From Budorcas taxicolor (lineage: Eukaryota > Chordata > Mammalia > Artiodactyla > Bovidae): a stretch of 64,000 nucleotides of DNA. The stretch spans positions 68,942,001-69,006,000 of the forward strand of contig NC_068926.1 in assembly GCF_023091745.1 (NCBI RefSeq), in the 5' to 3' direction. Positions 1 through 10,800 of this stretch are shown in pieces; within the stretch, counting starts at the first letter, position 1, and each line of letters starts with the position of its first letter. The position numbers were made by a program, and so were the translations under genes. The notes beneath the pieces were generated by a model. It was given only the letters and a program-made list of their open reading frames with translations, ran no database searches and was not told the DNA's origin.

Positions 1-74
1 CTGTAACTTGCAAGGCTCTGTGCTGCGCCCCACCTCATATTCACAACCCACAACCATCCTACAGTAGGCTGGAC

Positions 75-200
75 AGATCATCAGTCTTCCCTTTCTTCAG
101 ATGAGAAGACTCAGGCTTAGAGCGGCTAACTGCCTGAGTCAGAGGGACACAGCCCAGAATACAGCTGTGGACCGGGCAGTTCGACTCCAGGGCCTTCCCT
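75..200 (-). repeat. MIR SINE fragment
   Basis: It has the antisense MIR core pattern: GATGAGAAGACTCAGGCTTAGAG, then a CACAG...CAGTTCGACTCCAGGG segment corresponding to the tRNA-derived part. Old and diverged. Confidence 0.5.
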
Positions 201-1084
201 TTTAGCTACCAAGTGATGTACCCCTCCCCAGGTCCCTGGCTCAGAGCCCTCCCCACACCCCCCCACCATCTGATGCCAGCTTCTTCCCCTGACCCCGTGC
301 TCCCTCCCAGAATGCCCTGCTCCAACTAGACTTGCCTGATAATTGTTTCTCTAACTAACCGTGCTGCTTCTGTGTACTCACCCCATCCTCTCGTTCTACA
401 GTATAATTATCAAGGGTCTTTCCCCTTAACTGATGATCAGGCCAATGATTAGACCTGAATGAGAAACCAGAGGTTGCGCCAGTGAAAAAGCTGGATGTGA
501 AATTTCATATGCATTAGGCCCTAAATACAGTTTTAAAAAATACACAGAGAAAAGACTAGAAGGGAATAATCACCAAATGATCGTCTCTGGGGGTGGGGGG
601 GGGGGCAGGAATTTGATAATTACTTTCCTGCTTCTTTATACTCTTCCAAAATTTTCTAAATTAACCTATATTACCTTTATCACTGGGGTTGGAGGGGAAG
701 GGAGGAAGGAAACCATTTCAAGGGGTGACCGAGCTCTGTAACTGGGCATTAGGAAGACCCTCTCCTACAGTCTCAGGGTGAGGAGGGCTGACGGAGTGTC
801 CAGGGTGACCAGCTGGGCCAGTTGCCACAAGCTCCTCTTCCAAGGCAAACCCCTGGGGCCACTGTCCCCTCTGGAGCTTCCCAACAAAGCTTCTGCGTGA
901 ACTTTCCAGCACCCCCGCCTCCCGACAGCCTCCAGCTGCTGATGCCCATTCCCTCCACAACCCCAGGGGGTCCCCTCTGACCCCTGCCCCTGTCCATTCT
1001 CAGAAGCAACTCAAAGCTCAACATTTCTGAGGCGGCCATGTCACCCGTGAGGCGGGGAGTGACCGAGGCCCAGAGTGTGAGCCT

Positions 1085-1275
1085 CAGGCCCACGTGACGT
1101 CAACCCCAGCTTGGCCACGCATCAGTCATGACCCTGCAGGCAAGTCCCGGACATTCAACCTCAGTTTCCTTAACCGTAAGTGGGGGTGGTGACACCGCTG
1201 ACGTCACAGGGCGGCTGTGAGGATCACCTGAGATGACACAGGTGGGGCGTCGGCAGAGTCACCAGTGCACACTCA
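1085..1275 (+). repeat. MIR SINE fragment
   Basis: It shows AACCTCAGTTTCCTTAACCGTAAG, the sense MIR core, followed by GGCTGTGAGGATCACCTGAGATG. Confidence 0.55.
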
Positions 1276-1561
1276 GGCAAACGGCTAGCTGTCACCGCGG
1301 AAGCAAACGCCCCCCTCCTTGGGCCGGGACACCCAGCCTGACGCTGGGGCTCTGAGGTCCTGGAGGAGCGCTCGTCTGCCCTTGTCTGTCACCCCTCCCC
1401 CACAGCCACTGAGCCACTCCTTTCGGAGCTGACACACACATCCGCTAGGCCACTTCCAAGCACCGCCCACTGCTCCTGCCCTGATCCCCCTGTGGACGTG
1501 TGGGGGTCATCTCTGCACCACCCACGCCCACCCCAGGCCCTGGGCCCCACATCCTACTCAC

Positions 1562-1691
1562 CTATCATCTTCTGCAGCAGTGGAGAGTTGCCTTTTCCAA
1601 AAAGCACGCAGAGGTCCAGGATCTTTGGGATGTCAAACAGGAAGTTGTTGTAGAGGATTTCTCCGAAAGCAGAGGGCGAAATGAAGTGATC
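1562..1691 (-). CDS. ASCC2: ASCC2 exon 5
   Basis: 130 nt, encoding DHFISPSAFGEILYNNFLFD through LLQKMI plus the first base of a glycine codon, so it ends in phase 1. The acceptor is GTTCCTTAG|GAT, the donor ATAG|GTGAGT. Exon 6 (expected to continue NIFTQQ...) was looked for in 1-1560 and not found, so it lies outside the window. Confidence 0.95.
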
Positions 1692-4600
1692 CTAAGGAAC
1701 AGCAAAGAGAGGATGAGCGACCTCCCCAAACACATGCGTGGCAGGGTAATAGCAGGCTTGCAGGAAATAACCTTCAGGTCTATCGGGGGGGCCTGGCTAA
1801 TAGAAGCAGCTCCGTCCACACCAAGGATGAACCCAAGCCAAGGGGACTGACCTGGAGCAACAGTCACTCACCCTAATGTAAAACGAAGCAGACGCTCCCT
1901 ATGAAACCATCAGCTGGGGATTCATTCTAAAGTTATTTACAGGTAAACTACCATGATGTCTGGGACTGCTTTAAAATACTCCAAGACTGGACTTCCCTAG
2001 TAGTCCAGAGGTTGAAACTCTGCACTCCCAATGGAGGGGGGCTCAGGTTCCATCCCTGGTCAGGGAACTAAGATCCTGCATGCCACATGGCACAGCTTCA
2101 AAAGGACAAAAATAAAATACTCCAAGAAAAACAGAAAACTCAGTGGGGGAGGGAAAGCAAGATAGGCAAGATGCTAACTGTTGAAGCCAGGTAATGGGCA
2201 CGTGGGAGTCGTGATACTTTTGTGTATATTTAACAGTTTCCATGCTAACAAGCTAAAAAAAACAGAAAAGATACTATTTTTAAAGTAAATATGTGGACAC
2301 CACACACACAGACACAAACACATTGGAAGGAAAAAAGTTCCCTGAAGGAACAGGCCCCTTAACAGTGGTTATTTTGAGGGAAGGAAATTTGTGGGCGACT
2401 CTCATTATCTGCAAAATATTTTTTGTTACGTTTTTTTAAGGGCAGCGTTATTATTTTTAAAATTGGGGGGCAGGACTTCCCTGGCAGTCTAGTCGGTGGC
2501 TAGGACTCCACACTTCCACTGCAGGGAGCACAGTTTCAGTCCCTGGTCGGGGAACAGCCTGATTGCACGTGCCACACAATTTGGCTAAATAAATTAATTA
2601 AATTAACAAAAATAAACCCGGGGTGGGGGAGTAAAGGCTTTTAGACAGCACATCCAGGGTCCTCTAAAAAAAATCAGAATCGATGCTTCGCCCTCTGATG
2701 CCCAAGGAGAGGCAGAGTCACGCGTCCCCTGGCACAGGGCCCTCGGCTCTCCACTGGTGGAAATACTGGGTGTAACGCAGGCGACCTGGCGGCTCAGAGG
2801 ACAAGGGAGGCGGCACAGACTTCTTCCCCAGCGGCGGGAGTGAAAGCGGGAGACAAGGGGGAGACTCGATACTTCCAGAGCCTGCATTCCCAGGGGCGTG
2901 GGGGTGTCAGCTGGCGGGGGCGACCTGTCACAGGACCTGGGGCTCACTTTGGATTCCTTGTGCGTGGACATACGGAGGAAGGTGAGAAAAACGCTGCGGT
3001 GGAGGCGCCTCTGCACGTCAACGACCTCGGGGGCCGGGGCCACCCACTCGTCGAACTTCCGGGGCACATGGCGCAGATAGGAGTCCAGGCACTTCTGCAG
3101 GGTCTCGTCGAAGATGACCTAGGCCAGGTGACAGGGGACAGCCAGGCTGCGCCACTGAGGCCCGAGGGCCTGTGGGGGGACCGTGCGGGGCTCACGTCGA
3201 AAACGACCTAGGCCAGGCGACAGGGGACAGCCAGGCTGCGCCACTGAGGCCCGAGGGCCTGTGGGGGGACCGTGCGGGGCTCACGTTGAAGATGACCTAG
3301 GCCAGGCGACAGGGGACAGCCAGGCTGCGCCAGGCCAGGCGACAGGGGACAGCCAGGCTACGCCACTGCGGCCCGAGGACCTGTGGGGGGACCGTCCGGG
3401 GCTCACGGCCGGTCAGCTCTGGCCTGGGGCAACCACGCCCACCAACCCCAAGGGACCGAAGAGGCATAAATGAGCTAAACACGAGTCTCTAAAAATGCCA
3501 TGGTGGAAGGCGTTTGTGTAAACATCATTAAGATGCTGATAACGGAACACAGTAATTCCAAACACAATTTGCTCTTAGGGATCCTGTGTAAGAAGCAGAG
3601 GAAGAAAAAGCACCTCCTGGGGAGAAAAACACCAGCACCCAACCAACGGCATGGCACGTGCCTGGTCTTAGCGGGAATGGTGGTAGAATGTTACCTGGCA
3701 CCAGAATTTATCGTGCGGCAGGGCCAGGAGCCAGTCCAGGTCATTGGCTACGAAGGTGGCGCGTTCCAGGTACTCCTCCACTAGGGCGGGAATGTTGTCT
3801 TTAGGGGGCGGTTTGTATAACACAAAATACCGGTCTGCCTTCTGCTCGGGGTGCTACGGATCCAAAAACCACGTGTTAACGTGGCAGAGGTTAGTCAGCG
3901 AGGGCCCCTCTGCCAACCCACAGCAACAACCCTGGGCTCTTCCAACCGGTGACCCTCAGGCATAAAGAACCGAGTGTCTCTGACAGAGGGAGGCTTGGCC
4001 GCAGTCTGGGAGCGCCAGGCGAGCATTAAATACCATGTTTTCTGGAGAATGCTTAATGACACAGGGAAAGGTTAAGGGAAGAAAAAGCAAGACACAAACC
4101 CCTCTATTTTGTATGACCATTTTTGGGATTAAAAAAAAAAGTGCCATATTTAACACATTCACACACTGGTATGGACTTTATTTTTTAAAAGAGTGTCAGG
4201 CCAGGGGTTGGGGGACACCTCAAAGCTAACAGTGGCTATCTCTAATAGAAAGGATTAGGACTTGACTATATTTTCCAATTTAAAAAAGAAGATGTATTAT
4301 TTTTTTTAATTACACAAGTGAGGCAGGAGGTTTTTTTTTTTTTTTCTTTCAAAAACTCACAACAGTACAGAAAGATAAGTCGCCTGGGACCACCACCCCA
4401 GTCTAGCATTCACCCAGAGGGAGCCCCTCCCCATCCCGTGAGCATCCTCACTGCCTTTTTCTAGGCATTTACATTAAAATGTGGCCACACGAGGCATTTG
4501 TCTGGGCCCATTTTCCTCTTTCTGACAAACAACGTCGTATGTACATATCACCGTGCTGCTCCCTTCATGTAATCAGAGAAAAACCTCAGTAATTTTTTGG

Positions 4601-7600
4601 TAAAGATGCTCATCAAGTAATTGCAGGTCTCGGCTTAGCCTCACAAGTGCTCTCTTCTAACCCTTACCTTGCCGGGGAACAAACCTTACTTTGTTCGCAT
4701 AAAGAAAAGATGAGCTCGGTTCTCCCCTCTGACTTTCTGCGGGGGAGGCGGTGACAGGAAGGAGGCCGCCTGTTTTCGTCTCAGCTGTTGTCAACCACAG
4801 TCCACCCACTTCCAGGTCTGTCAGTCCAGAGGGGACAGGGACGTCATGGCTGACAGGTCAGTTTCTTTGAGAACCACCTAGGTTGAGGGCCTCCACAGGG
4901 TCCCCCGCCCATTTAAATCACAATTTATACAAAAGGAATCCTGCTGATTGAAACAAGTTCAAAACTACTCTCAAGGGCCTAAATTCCTCTCTGTGGTTTC
5001 CAAGTTCCCCTCCTCTACCGGTCGATGCCTCACCTCTCACTTAGGTCACTTCTCAGGCCAGGCTGCTCACCGACCCCCCCTTGCCCAAATGACACACACA
5101 TGCGCACGCCCCTGAGATTGGACCTTCCTGCAATCCATCGTGCGAACATCTACTGGCACCCTGCTCTGCCAGGTGCGGGGGCACACACGAGAAGGGAGTC
5201 TGTGTGCTCCCAGAGCCCACCCTGCAGAGGGGACGATGCACGGCTGTCATCAGACGAGCAGACAGCTCAAACCTGGCAGAGCGAGCGCCTGGGGGGCGAG
5301 GGGCCGCTTCCCAGGCCAGGCAGCATCCAGAACTGGACCTTGGAGGTGGAGCAGAATTTTTAGATGGAAGACAGAGTCCATTTATGGAGGCATAAAGACG
5401 GGCCATTAAAAAAAAACAAAACAGGGGACGGGGGCACAGATTGCACTGGGCAGTGGGAGGTAGAGTTGGAGGGAGAGATGCTGAAAGGATAGAAAAAAGC
5501 CATCACTCACTGAGGACTGCCCTGTGCGAGCTGCTGAGCAGGCCAGTCCCACAGCCCATTTCTTTTTAATTCACAACTACTGTCTCAGAGGGAAAGAGTA
5601 TTCTCCCCATTGTACAGAGAAGGAAACCAAGACTTGGTGAGATTTAGGAACTCAGCTAAGGTCACAGGGCTAAGGAAGCAACTGAGGCAGGATTTGAACC
5701 AAAGCTGACACTGTGCACCTACTATGTGACCTATGATGCCACAGGCCACCCTGGTCTCACTGCTCGTCCTTCTGACCCCAGCTCTGACCTCACTTCCTCC
5801 AGGAAGTCTCCCAAGCCCCATCCCAATTAGGTGAGGGGTTCACCCTGGCTCCCTCAACACCTGCGTTCTATGCTTCCCTGCCTGCAGCACTTGCTGAACT
5901 GCATCAGAAGTGCCTGCAGATCTTTGGTTGCAGTGGAGGGGGACAGAGGAAGGGGTAGATTATAATAGGGGGTGGAGGTGCACCAGGACACTTCTGGGAG
6001 TGGCAGAAATGTTCATTATCTTGCTTATGGTAACAGTTTCATGTGGATTTACAGATGTCAAAACCAACCAAACCGTGTACCATAAATATATGCAGTTTAT
6101 TGTCCTCCAATGACACTTCAATAAAGTTAGATTGAAAGGGAGGGCCTGCCTTCTGTCTTCCCCGCTACCCTGCAGGTCTCTGGAGGGGGTCTGAGTCTTG
6201 CTCACACAGCAGTCCCAGCCCCTAGAGCCGGGCTGACATCGAGCACTCCCTCCATACACACTTGCAGGTTGAACAGAGGAATGCATGCAGGTAATGAAGG
6301 ACCAGGTCCTGCCAAGGTCTTTGAAGCACCTCCGATGCCACGCCCAAGAGCAGGGGCCACGGAGGATCCCAGAGAGAGGAGCTGCAGTCTCTCGCTGTAT
6401 CTCCCACTCTTCAGGCCTGGCCTAGGTCCCACTTGCCCCATGAAGCTTCCTGAACATGCACTGCCCATCAAACTTGTGCCCTGTTCATCTTGATAGGAAA
6501 CTGTTTTGTACTGTTCTCCAAATGCTCCCCTTAAATGATCCTTATCTTTCTCAAGAGCCCATTCAACCACGTGGGTGCCAAACTTGATTTCTTTACAAGG
6601 CTGGGCTCCTTAACTCTGCGATACTGCTTCCACCCCTGGGGGCTGGTGTAGGAACCAGGCTCTCAGGACTCGGGGACAATATACCCAGGTCCTCCTGCCA
6701 GGCCCGCCCTTCTCCATTGCTCTGCCCGGCTGGTGCTTATTCACCCCTCCACACGCAGTTCAGGATCTCCCTCCTACAGCAGGGTGCCCCTGGCGGCGTG
6801 AGCTCTCCCACCACCCCAAGGCCTCGGTGCACCCCTCCCTGGCCTCGATCAGCAGCGCGGAGCCCCATCACACCCTGCTCGCGCATGCTGCAGAGAAGCC
6901 ACCAGTCTGCCTCCCCTGCAGGGCAGTCTCTTCACTCTGTAGCGCTAGGCCCTGTCCCGAAGTGCGGCAAGGGTCCTTGACTCATGTACCGGATGTCTCC
7001 TGAGAACCTATGATGCACCTGGCGCTGGAAAACCAGAGTAAAGGGAAGGGACCAGTCCCTGCTCCTAGAGGGCCCACAGTCTAACAGCCTGGTGTCCCGG
7101 ACACGGGGAAGGGCCCAAGGAACCAGTCTCCACCGGCACGGCCCAACAGAACCTCGGCAGAGACGGAACCGCTCCACACCTGTCCCGTGCTGGCCAAGAC
7201 AGCAGATTCTCACCACATGGGACTATTTTAACTTAAACGAACTAAAACTAAATTAAAGATACAGTCCCTTGGTTGAATCCCCCACAATTTCAAGAGCTCC
7301 ATAGCCACATGTGGTGAATGGCTAACATACTGTACAGAACAGTTCCTGATTTTCTAATCAATATCCTCTTCACCTAAAAGAGCTATGAATATGAGGATAT
7401 ATTCAGGGAACATGGCTAACATTTTATAATAATTATAAGTGGAATATAACCTTTATGGTTGTGAATCACTATGTCATACACCTGAAACACACAACGTTGG
7501 ATATCAACACTACCTCGATTTTTAAAAAAAGTTACGAGAAAGAAACAAGAGGCTGTATAGTAGGAAGGTGAAGAAAGTATAGACTCCAGGGACAGCTCAG

Positions 7601-8634
7601 CTGGGGTCCTGTTCTGACTCCCCTAGTGTTCTACTTTTGTGACCTTGAACTCTGAGTTTCCTCATCTGTAAAATGGGGACGACCAAAATGCCTACTCAGA
7701 GGGCTGTGGTTCGGCTTCCATGAGATGACCCAGGTGAAAGGTTTGGCCCAGAGCAAGTGCTCTATAAATATTAAGCACTATTATTAGCGAGTAGTCAGGA
7801 AGCAATAGGAAGCCATCCAGAAAGCAGGAAATAAAACACCAAGCTCTTGTTTCCCACGACTTTACTCAAGCACCCAGAAAATACTTCCTCCCACCTTGTT
7901 CAAGTAAGCTAACGTTCTTGGGGAAACAGCAAGGGGGTATGGGGTCTCCGGTCCCCACGTCTGTCTCCTCCAGCAGCCTGACACCTCTCCACGGCTCTAA
8001 TCTCTCCCACAGCTGGTCGTCGGCATGCTCACTTCCATTCTCAGTCTCACCAGCCCTGCTGCGTCTGCACGTAGTGCTTCTTAGCCTGTTCAGACCTGAC
8101 CTCTGACATTATTAGTGTCCCCCTCCTCTGCCCCCCACTGCCAAGTAGACCGCAGCTGGGACAGCTCTGAAAAAGGCCCATCTGAAATCTGAGCACCTCC
8201 TGCAGGGTCCAATCCCCAGATCCGGCCTTGGGCCAGCCCCGCTACCCGGCCAGCTCGGGCTGAGTCAGAACTGCCATCAGACTTTGATTCAAAATGAAAT
8301 GCTTTGCAGGGAAGGTATGGGGTGGTGACATGGAAAATACCACTCAAACTCAAGCTACTGCTGGGAAAGAAAACTCCTGCACTGGGGCCTGGAAAGACCT
8401 AACAGCATCCTGGCTCCTGAAACGTAGACTGTGGCCCTCAGGTCATTTGTAGAACCATAGAACCGATAAAGAAGGAATTTACTTTTTTGCTTCTGAGATT
8501 GCAAGTTCAACAATATTAATATCGGGCTGAACAGCCTCAAGGCACTGGCTCACCAGCGCAGGCGAAGTCCTCAGCTTTCCTGTCTTCAGGTCCTCGTGGG
8601 TAATCTGGAGTTGGTCCAGGGGCAAGGCGGGCAT
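1562..8634 (-). CDS. ASCC2: ASCC2, activating signal cointegrator 1 complex subunit 2 (N-terminal 180 codons, spliced, gene continues beyond the window)
   Basis: The coding sequence is the join of minus-strand exons 8634-8554, 3853-3695, 3118-2948 and 1691-1562. The exons add up to 27+53+57+43 codons plus one base. The translation starts MPALPLDQLQITHEDLKTGK and matches the ASCC2 N-terminus I know from human almost residue for residue; visible differences include E14/L16 (K/P in human, from memory). All introns are GT-AG. Known role: ASCC2 binds the N-terminus of the helicase ASCC3. It reads K63-linked ubiquitin through a C-terminal CUE domain, which is not in this window. It acts in ALKBH3-dependent alkylation repair foci and in the ribosome-quality-control trigger complex. 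The visible 180 residues belong to the conserved ASCC3-binding N-terminal region. The start is the first ATG of the deduced mRNA (A at -3). The remaining exons lie past coordinate 1. Confidence 0.95.
1989..2118 (+). repeat. CHR-type SINE (tRNA-derived, cetartiodactyl)
   Basis: The typical 5' sequence GGACTTCCCTAGTAGTCCAG is present, with the box-B-like GGTTCCATCCC, then TCAGGGAACTAAGATCC and an A-rich tail. It is sense relative to the plus strand, antisense to ASCC2. Confidence 0.85.
2473..2616 (+). repeat. CHR-type SINE
   Basis: Starts GGACTTCCCTGGCAGTCTAG, has TCAGTCCCTGGTCGGGGAAC, and ends in an AAATTAATTAAATT-type A/T tail. Confidence 0.85.
2948..3118 (-). CDS. ASCC2: ASCC2 exon 4
   Basis: 171 nt, phase 0 at both ends, encoding 57 residues from VIFDETLQKCLDSYLRHVPR to RMSTHKESK. 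The acceptor is GGCCTAG|GTC, the donor AAA|GTGAGC. The 5' end of the exon is part of the first unit of a tandem repeat that fills intron 3, so its acceptor is duplicated upstream. The segment EWVAPAPEVVDVQRR is less conserved than its surroundings compared with human as I recall it. Confidence 0.95.
3111..3406 (-). repeat. 89-bp tandem repeat (VNTR-like) in ASCC2 intron 3 overlapping the exon 4 acceptor
   Basis: The anchor GACCTAGGCCAGG recurs at 3116, 3205 and 3294, an exact 89-bp period, with units about 95% alike. The third unit has an inner 33-bp duplication (GGCCAGGCGAC at 3300 and 3333) and the array decays after GCTCACGG at about 3406. Each unit carries the CCTAG|GTC acceptor of exon 4, about 12 nt of exon-like sequence and a GTGAGC, all read on the minus strand. 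The whole block is GC-rich and the copies are young. Confidence 0.93.
3695..3853 (-). CDS. ASCC2: ASCC2 exon 3
   Basis: 159 nt, phase 0 at both ends, encoding 53 residues from HPEQKADRYFVLYKPPP to LPHDKFWCQ, essentially identical to the human protein as I recall it. The acceptor GGATCCGTAG has a poor pyrimidine tract interrupted by purines; the donor is CAG|GTAAC. Because the exon is a multiple of three, skipping it would keep the frame. Confidence 0.96.
5500..5720 (-). repeat. MIR SINE fragment
   Basis: Antisense MIR core: CCCCATTGTACAGAGAAGG, GGTCACAGGGCTAAG and GGATTTGAACC occur in the expected order. Confidence 0.6.
5960..6140 (+). repeat. Old L1 3' end
   Basis: It shows the familiar mammalian L1 3'-UTR order: GGCAGAAATGTTCATTATCTTG, a TGTCAAAACCAACC...ACCGTGTACC block, then ACTTCAATAAAG at the end. 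It is antisense to ASCC2. Confidence 0.65.
7430..7530 (+). repeat. L1 3' end fragment
   Basis: GGTTGTGAATCACTATGTC, ATACACCTGAAAC and ATATCAACACTACCTCGATT followed by an A-run is the standard laurasiatherian L1 3' terminus. It is antisense to ASCC2. Confidence 0.6.
7600..7790 (+). repeat. MIR SINE
   Basis: Contains GAGTTTCCTCATCTGTAAAA and then GCTCTATAAATATTAAGCAC, the sense MIR core and 3' end. Confidence 0.7.
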
Positions 8635-8651
8635 TGTGCTGCGTGGCCCTC
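8554..8651 (-). CDS. ASCC2: ASCC2 exon 2, contains the start codon (coding part 8554-8634)
   Basis: The acceptor is TTTCTTTCAG (CT at plus 8652-8653). It is followed by 17 nt of UTR and then ATG at 8634-8632 in the context CAGCACAATGC. The 27 codons end ...LRTSPAL at CTG, and the donor is GTGAGC (plus 8548-8553). Reading through the donor gives the unrelated tail VSQCLEAV..., which is intronic. The exon ends in phase 0. Confidence 0.95.
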
Positions 8652-8891
8652 CTGAAAGAAATACGGATGGGAGGAAGAGAGCAGACCCAGAGGCTCCGGG
8701 GGCAGGGGCCTGCTCTGGGGCTCCCCCCAGAGCCAGGAGAGAAGCTTCAACCTCTAGCCTCAGGGGGCTCCTGGCGGGCCTCAAAGGCCTGGTTCCCACA
8801 ACTACTCACGAAGACCAGTGGCTTTTTTGCCTAAAGTGGCAGTTCTCAGCTGAGGAGGGAAACACTCCCCAGGTGACACCTGATACGGTGG

Positions 8892-9015
8892 TGGTTTGGT
8901 CACTAAGTCGCGTCCCACGCTTGTGACCCCGGGGACTGTAGCCTACCGCGCTCCTCTGCTATAGGATTCTCCAGGTGAGAATACTGGAGTGGGCTGTAGT
9001 TCCTTCTCCAGTTCC
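8892..9015 (-). repeat. Bov-tA SINE, truncated
   Basis: Antisense copy: GTCACTAAGTCGCGTCC, TGACCCCGGGGACTGTAG and GAATACTGGAGTGGGC are in order. The tRNA-derived 5' part is missing. Confidence 0.85.
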
Positions 9016-9963
9016 CACCCAAGTCATGAAGTACTGGTTAAAAGTAACTAGATTATCTTTCTCATGGCCCCAGCTCCATGCCCTCCTTGGCCTGTGAGCT
9101 CTGCGGAGCCTGTGCCTGGGTTCTCCTCTTGCTACCTTTGCTGTGACCAGCACAGGCCTGGTCCAGAGGCATCTTCATGAAATAGCTGATGAACAGCTGA
9201 ATATGATGACACTTTTCTTACCATTTTAACCAGATTTGGCGGGGGGTGGGGGTGGGGTTTGAAGCCATGGGACTTTCCTCCCTTGCAGAGGGTGTTCAGA
9301 TTTTACAAACTTTCTAGGCTTCAGGGAAGAAGGATATGGATAAACAGAAGGGCCAGAAGGTTTTCACAGAGAATTCACGGAAACCTGCCAGAGTGACCTC
9401 CTCTCTTAGAGAGGCCCAAACGGGCTGCAGAGTCAGTGAGGGGCAGGCCCCACGTCTCCTGCCTTCCGGTCCAACACTCATTTCTCAATGCCACTTGGCC
9501 TGATCCACAGGAGGGATGTGCATATTGGCTGAATCATGGAACAGAAGTGACTCTGGGCTCTTAAGAAGACATGCCACAAAAGGCTGGCACATCTCAATGA
9601 CGACATGAAGACGTATGAAGGGTAGGATGAGGAAACCGTCACCTCCTGAGCCCTCCCTGAGGTGCTGAGGGACACGGCCAGCCATGAGACACCGCGGTCC
9701 TGGCTCTCAGATACCAGGCCAGGCCCTAGTGTTACAAAGACAGACTGAAAAGGCCTGGTCTCTGCTCTGTGGGAGCTCCGACGCAGTAATGATGATGACA
9801 ATAAGAGCAGCAGGAACATGCCTCTCGGGTGCTGCCGCTCTTCTGGGCCCCTGTCTCAGCATGCACTCGCTTGTAGACACCCTAACTGGCTTCACGTGTA
9901 CGAACGCTTGTAACAAGTCCAGGGTTGGTGCTATTAATCTCATTACCTTCATTTCACCAACGA

Positions 9964-10168
9964 GCTTCCCTAGCAGCTCAGACGGTAAAGAATCTGCCTG
10001 CAGTGCAGGAGACCCTGGTTCGGTCCCTGGATTGAGAAGATCCCCGGGAGAAGGGAATGGCAACCCACTCCAGTATTCTTGCCTGGAGAATCCCATGGAC
10101 AGAGGAGCCTGGCGGGTTACACTCCATGGGACTGCAAAGAGTCAGACGTGATTAAGCAACTAACACTT
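9964..10168 (+). repeat. Bov-tA SINE, near full length, inserted in a MIR
   Basis: Begins GCTTCCCTAGCAGCTCAGAC, has the box-B-like GGTTCGGTCCC, and ends GAGTCAGACGTGATTAAGC. The flanks (9,885-9,960 and 10,170-10,245) are the two halves of an older antisense MIR. Confidence 0.93.
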
Positions 10169-10681
10169 TACCAGTGAGGAAGCAGAGGCTCAGAGAAGAT
10201 AAAAAAAATTTCCCCTAGGTCACAGAGTTAGTGGCTGATGAAGCAGGCTGGCTCTTAACCATTTGCTGTGCTGAGTCTCGGGCAGGTGAGCTGGGGGCAG
10301 GGGCTTGTGGCTGTAGGGAGAGCATTTCTAGAGGAGCGCCTAAAGGCTCAGGAGAGCTTGAGTTGAGTCTTGATAGTGGAGACTGGGAAGAAGGGTGTCC
10401 CAGGTGGAGGAAACAGCAGGAACGGAGGTAAGGAGGTAGGAAGCAGCTTGACGCACAAGGAACCTTGGTTCAGGGGCTACTTTAAAGACTGTGAAGATGC
10501 CCATCTTCACACGGGATGGAAAGAGAAGGAACAAGTCCCTCGTCTAGTCTGCCCGGTCCCCGAGACCCACTCTAGCACTAGGGTCTCCGTGGACAGTGGA
10601 TCAGACACGTGGTCCCTGCGACTGAGCTTTCACCTTTCCCCTCTGCCAAGTGTAGGTAACACCATCTGCTGTATATTTGTC

Positions 10682-10800
10682 GTTGCTGTTCAGTCGCTCA
10701 GTCGTGTCTGACCCTTTGTGACCCCATCGACTGGAGCACACCAGGCTTCCCCGTCCTTCACTATCTGCCGGAGTTTCCTCAAACTCATGTCCATTGAGTC
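10682..10800 (-). repeat. BovB/ART2-type fragment
   Basis: GTTCAGTCGCTCAGTCGTGT followed by CAAACTCATGTCCATTGAGTC is the 3' end of BovB read antisense. Only about 120 bp are left. Confidence 0.8.

Larger units (their letters stand above)
1..1561. other. ASCC2 intron 5 (partial)
   Basis: No coding match on either strand. It holds an antisense MIR near 75-200, AT-rich old repeat debris with a G-run at 590-606, a GC-rich stretch at 700-1080 without a recognisable gene, and a plus-strand MIR near 1085-1275. Confidence 0.7.
1692..2947. other. ASCC2 intron 4
   Basis: Intronic. Beyond two CHR-type SINEs it holds AT-rich, L1-like debris at 2240-2450 and a GC-rich unannotated stretch at 2640-2947 next to exon 4. 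The open frame at 2603-3067 is exon 4 plus intron read-through. Confidence 0.7.
3854..8553. other. ASCC2 intron 2
   Basis: 4.7 kb without coding matches. Poly-A/T stretches and old L1-like debris lie at 4100-4620. A GC-moderate unique stretch spans 4,620-5,480. Next come an antisense MIR (5,500-5,720), L2-like sequence (5,750-5,910), two L1 3' ends (5,960-6,140 and 7,430-7,530) and a MIR at 7,600-7,790. Between 6,140 and 7,250 the sequence is GC-rich and unique, and its open frames show no codon signature. Confidence 0.65.

Noticed and set aside
3183..3473. 96-codon repetitive frame (GDSQAA units)
   Set aside because: Read-through of the 89-bp intronic tandem repeat on the non-coding strand.
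9964..10168. tRNA-like A/B box segments
   Set aside because: They belong to tRNA-derived SINEs; no intact cloverleaf tRNA gene is present anywhere in the window.
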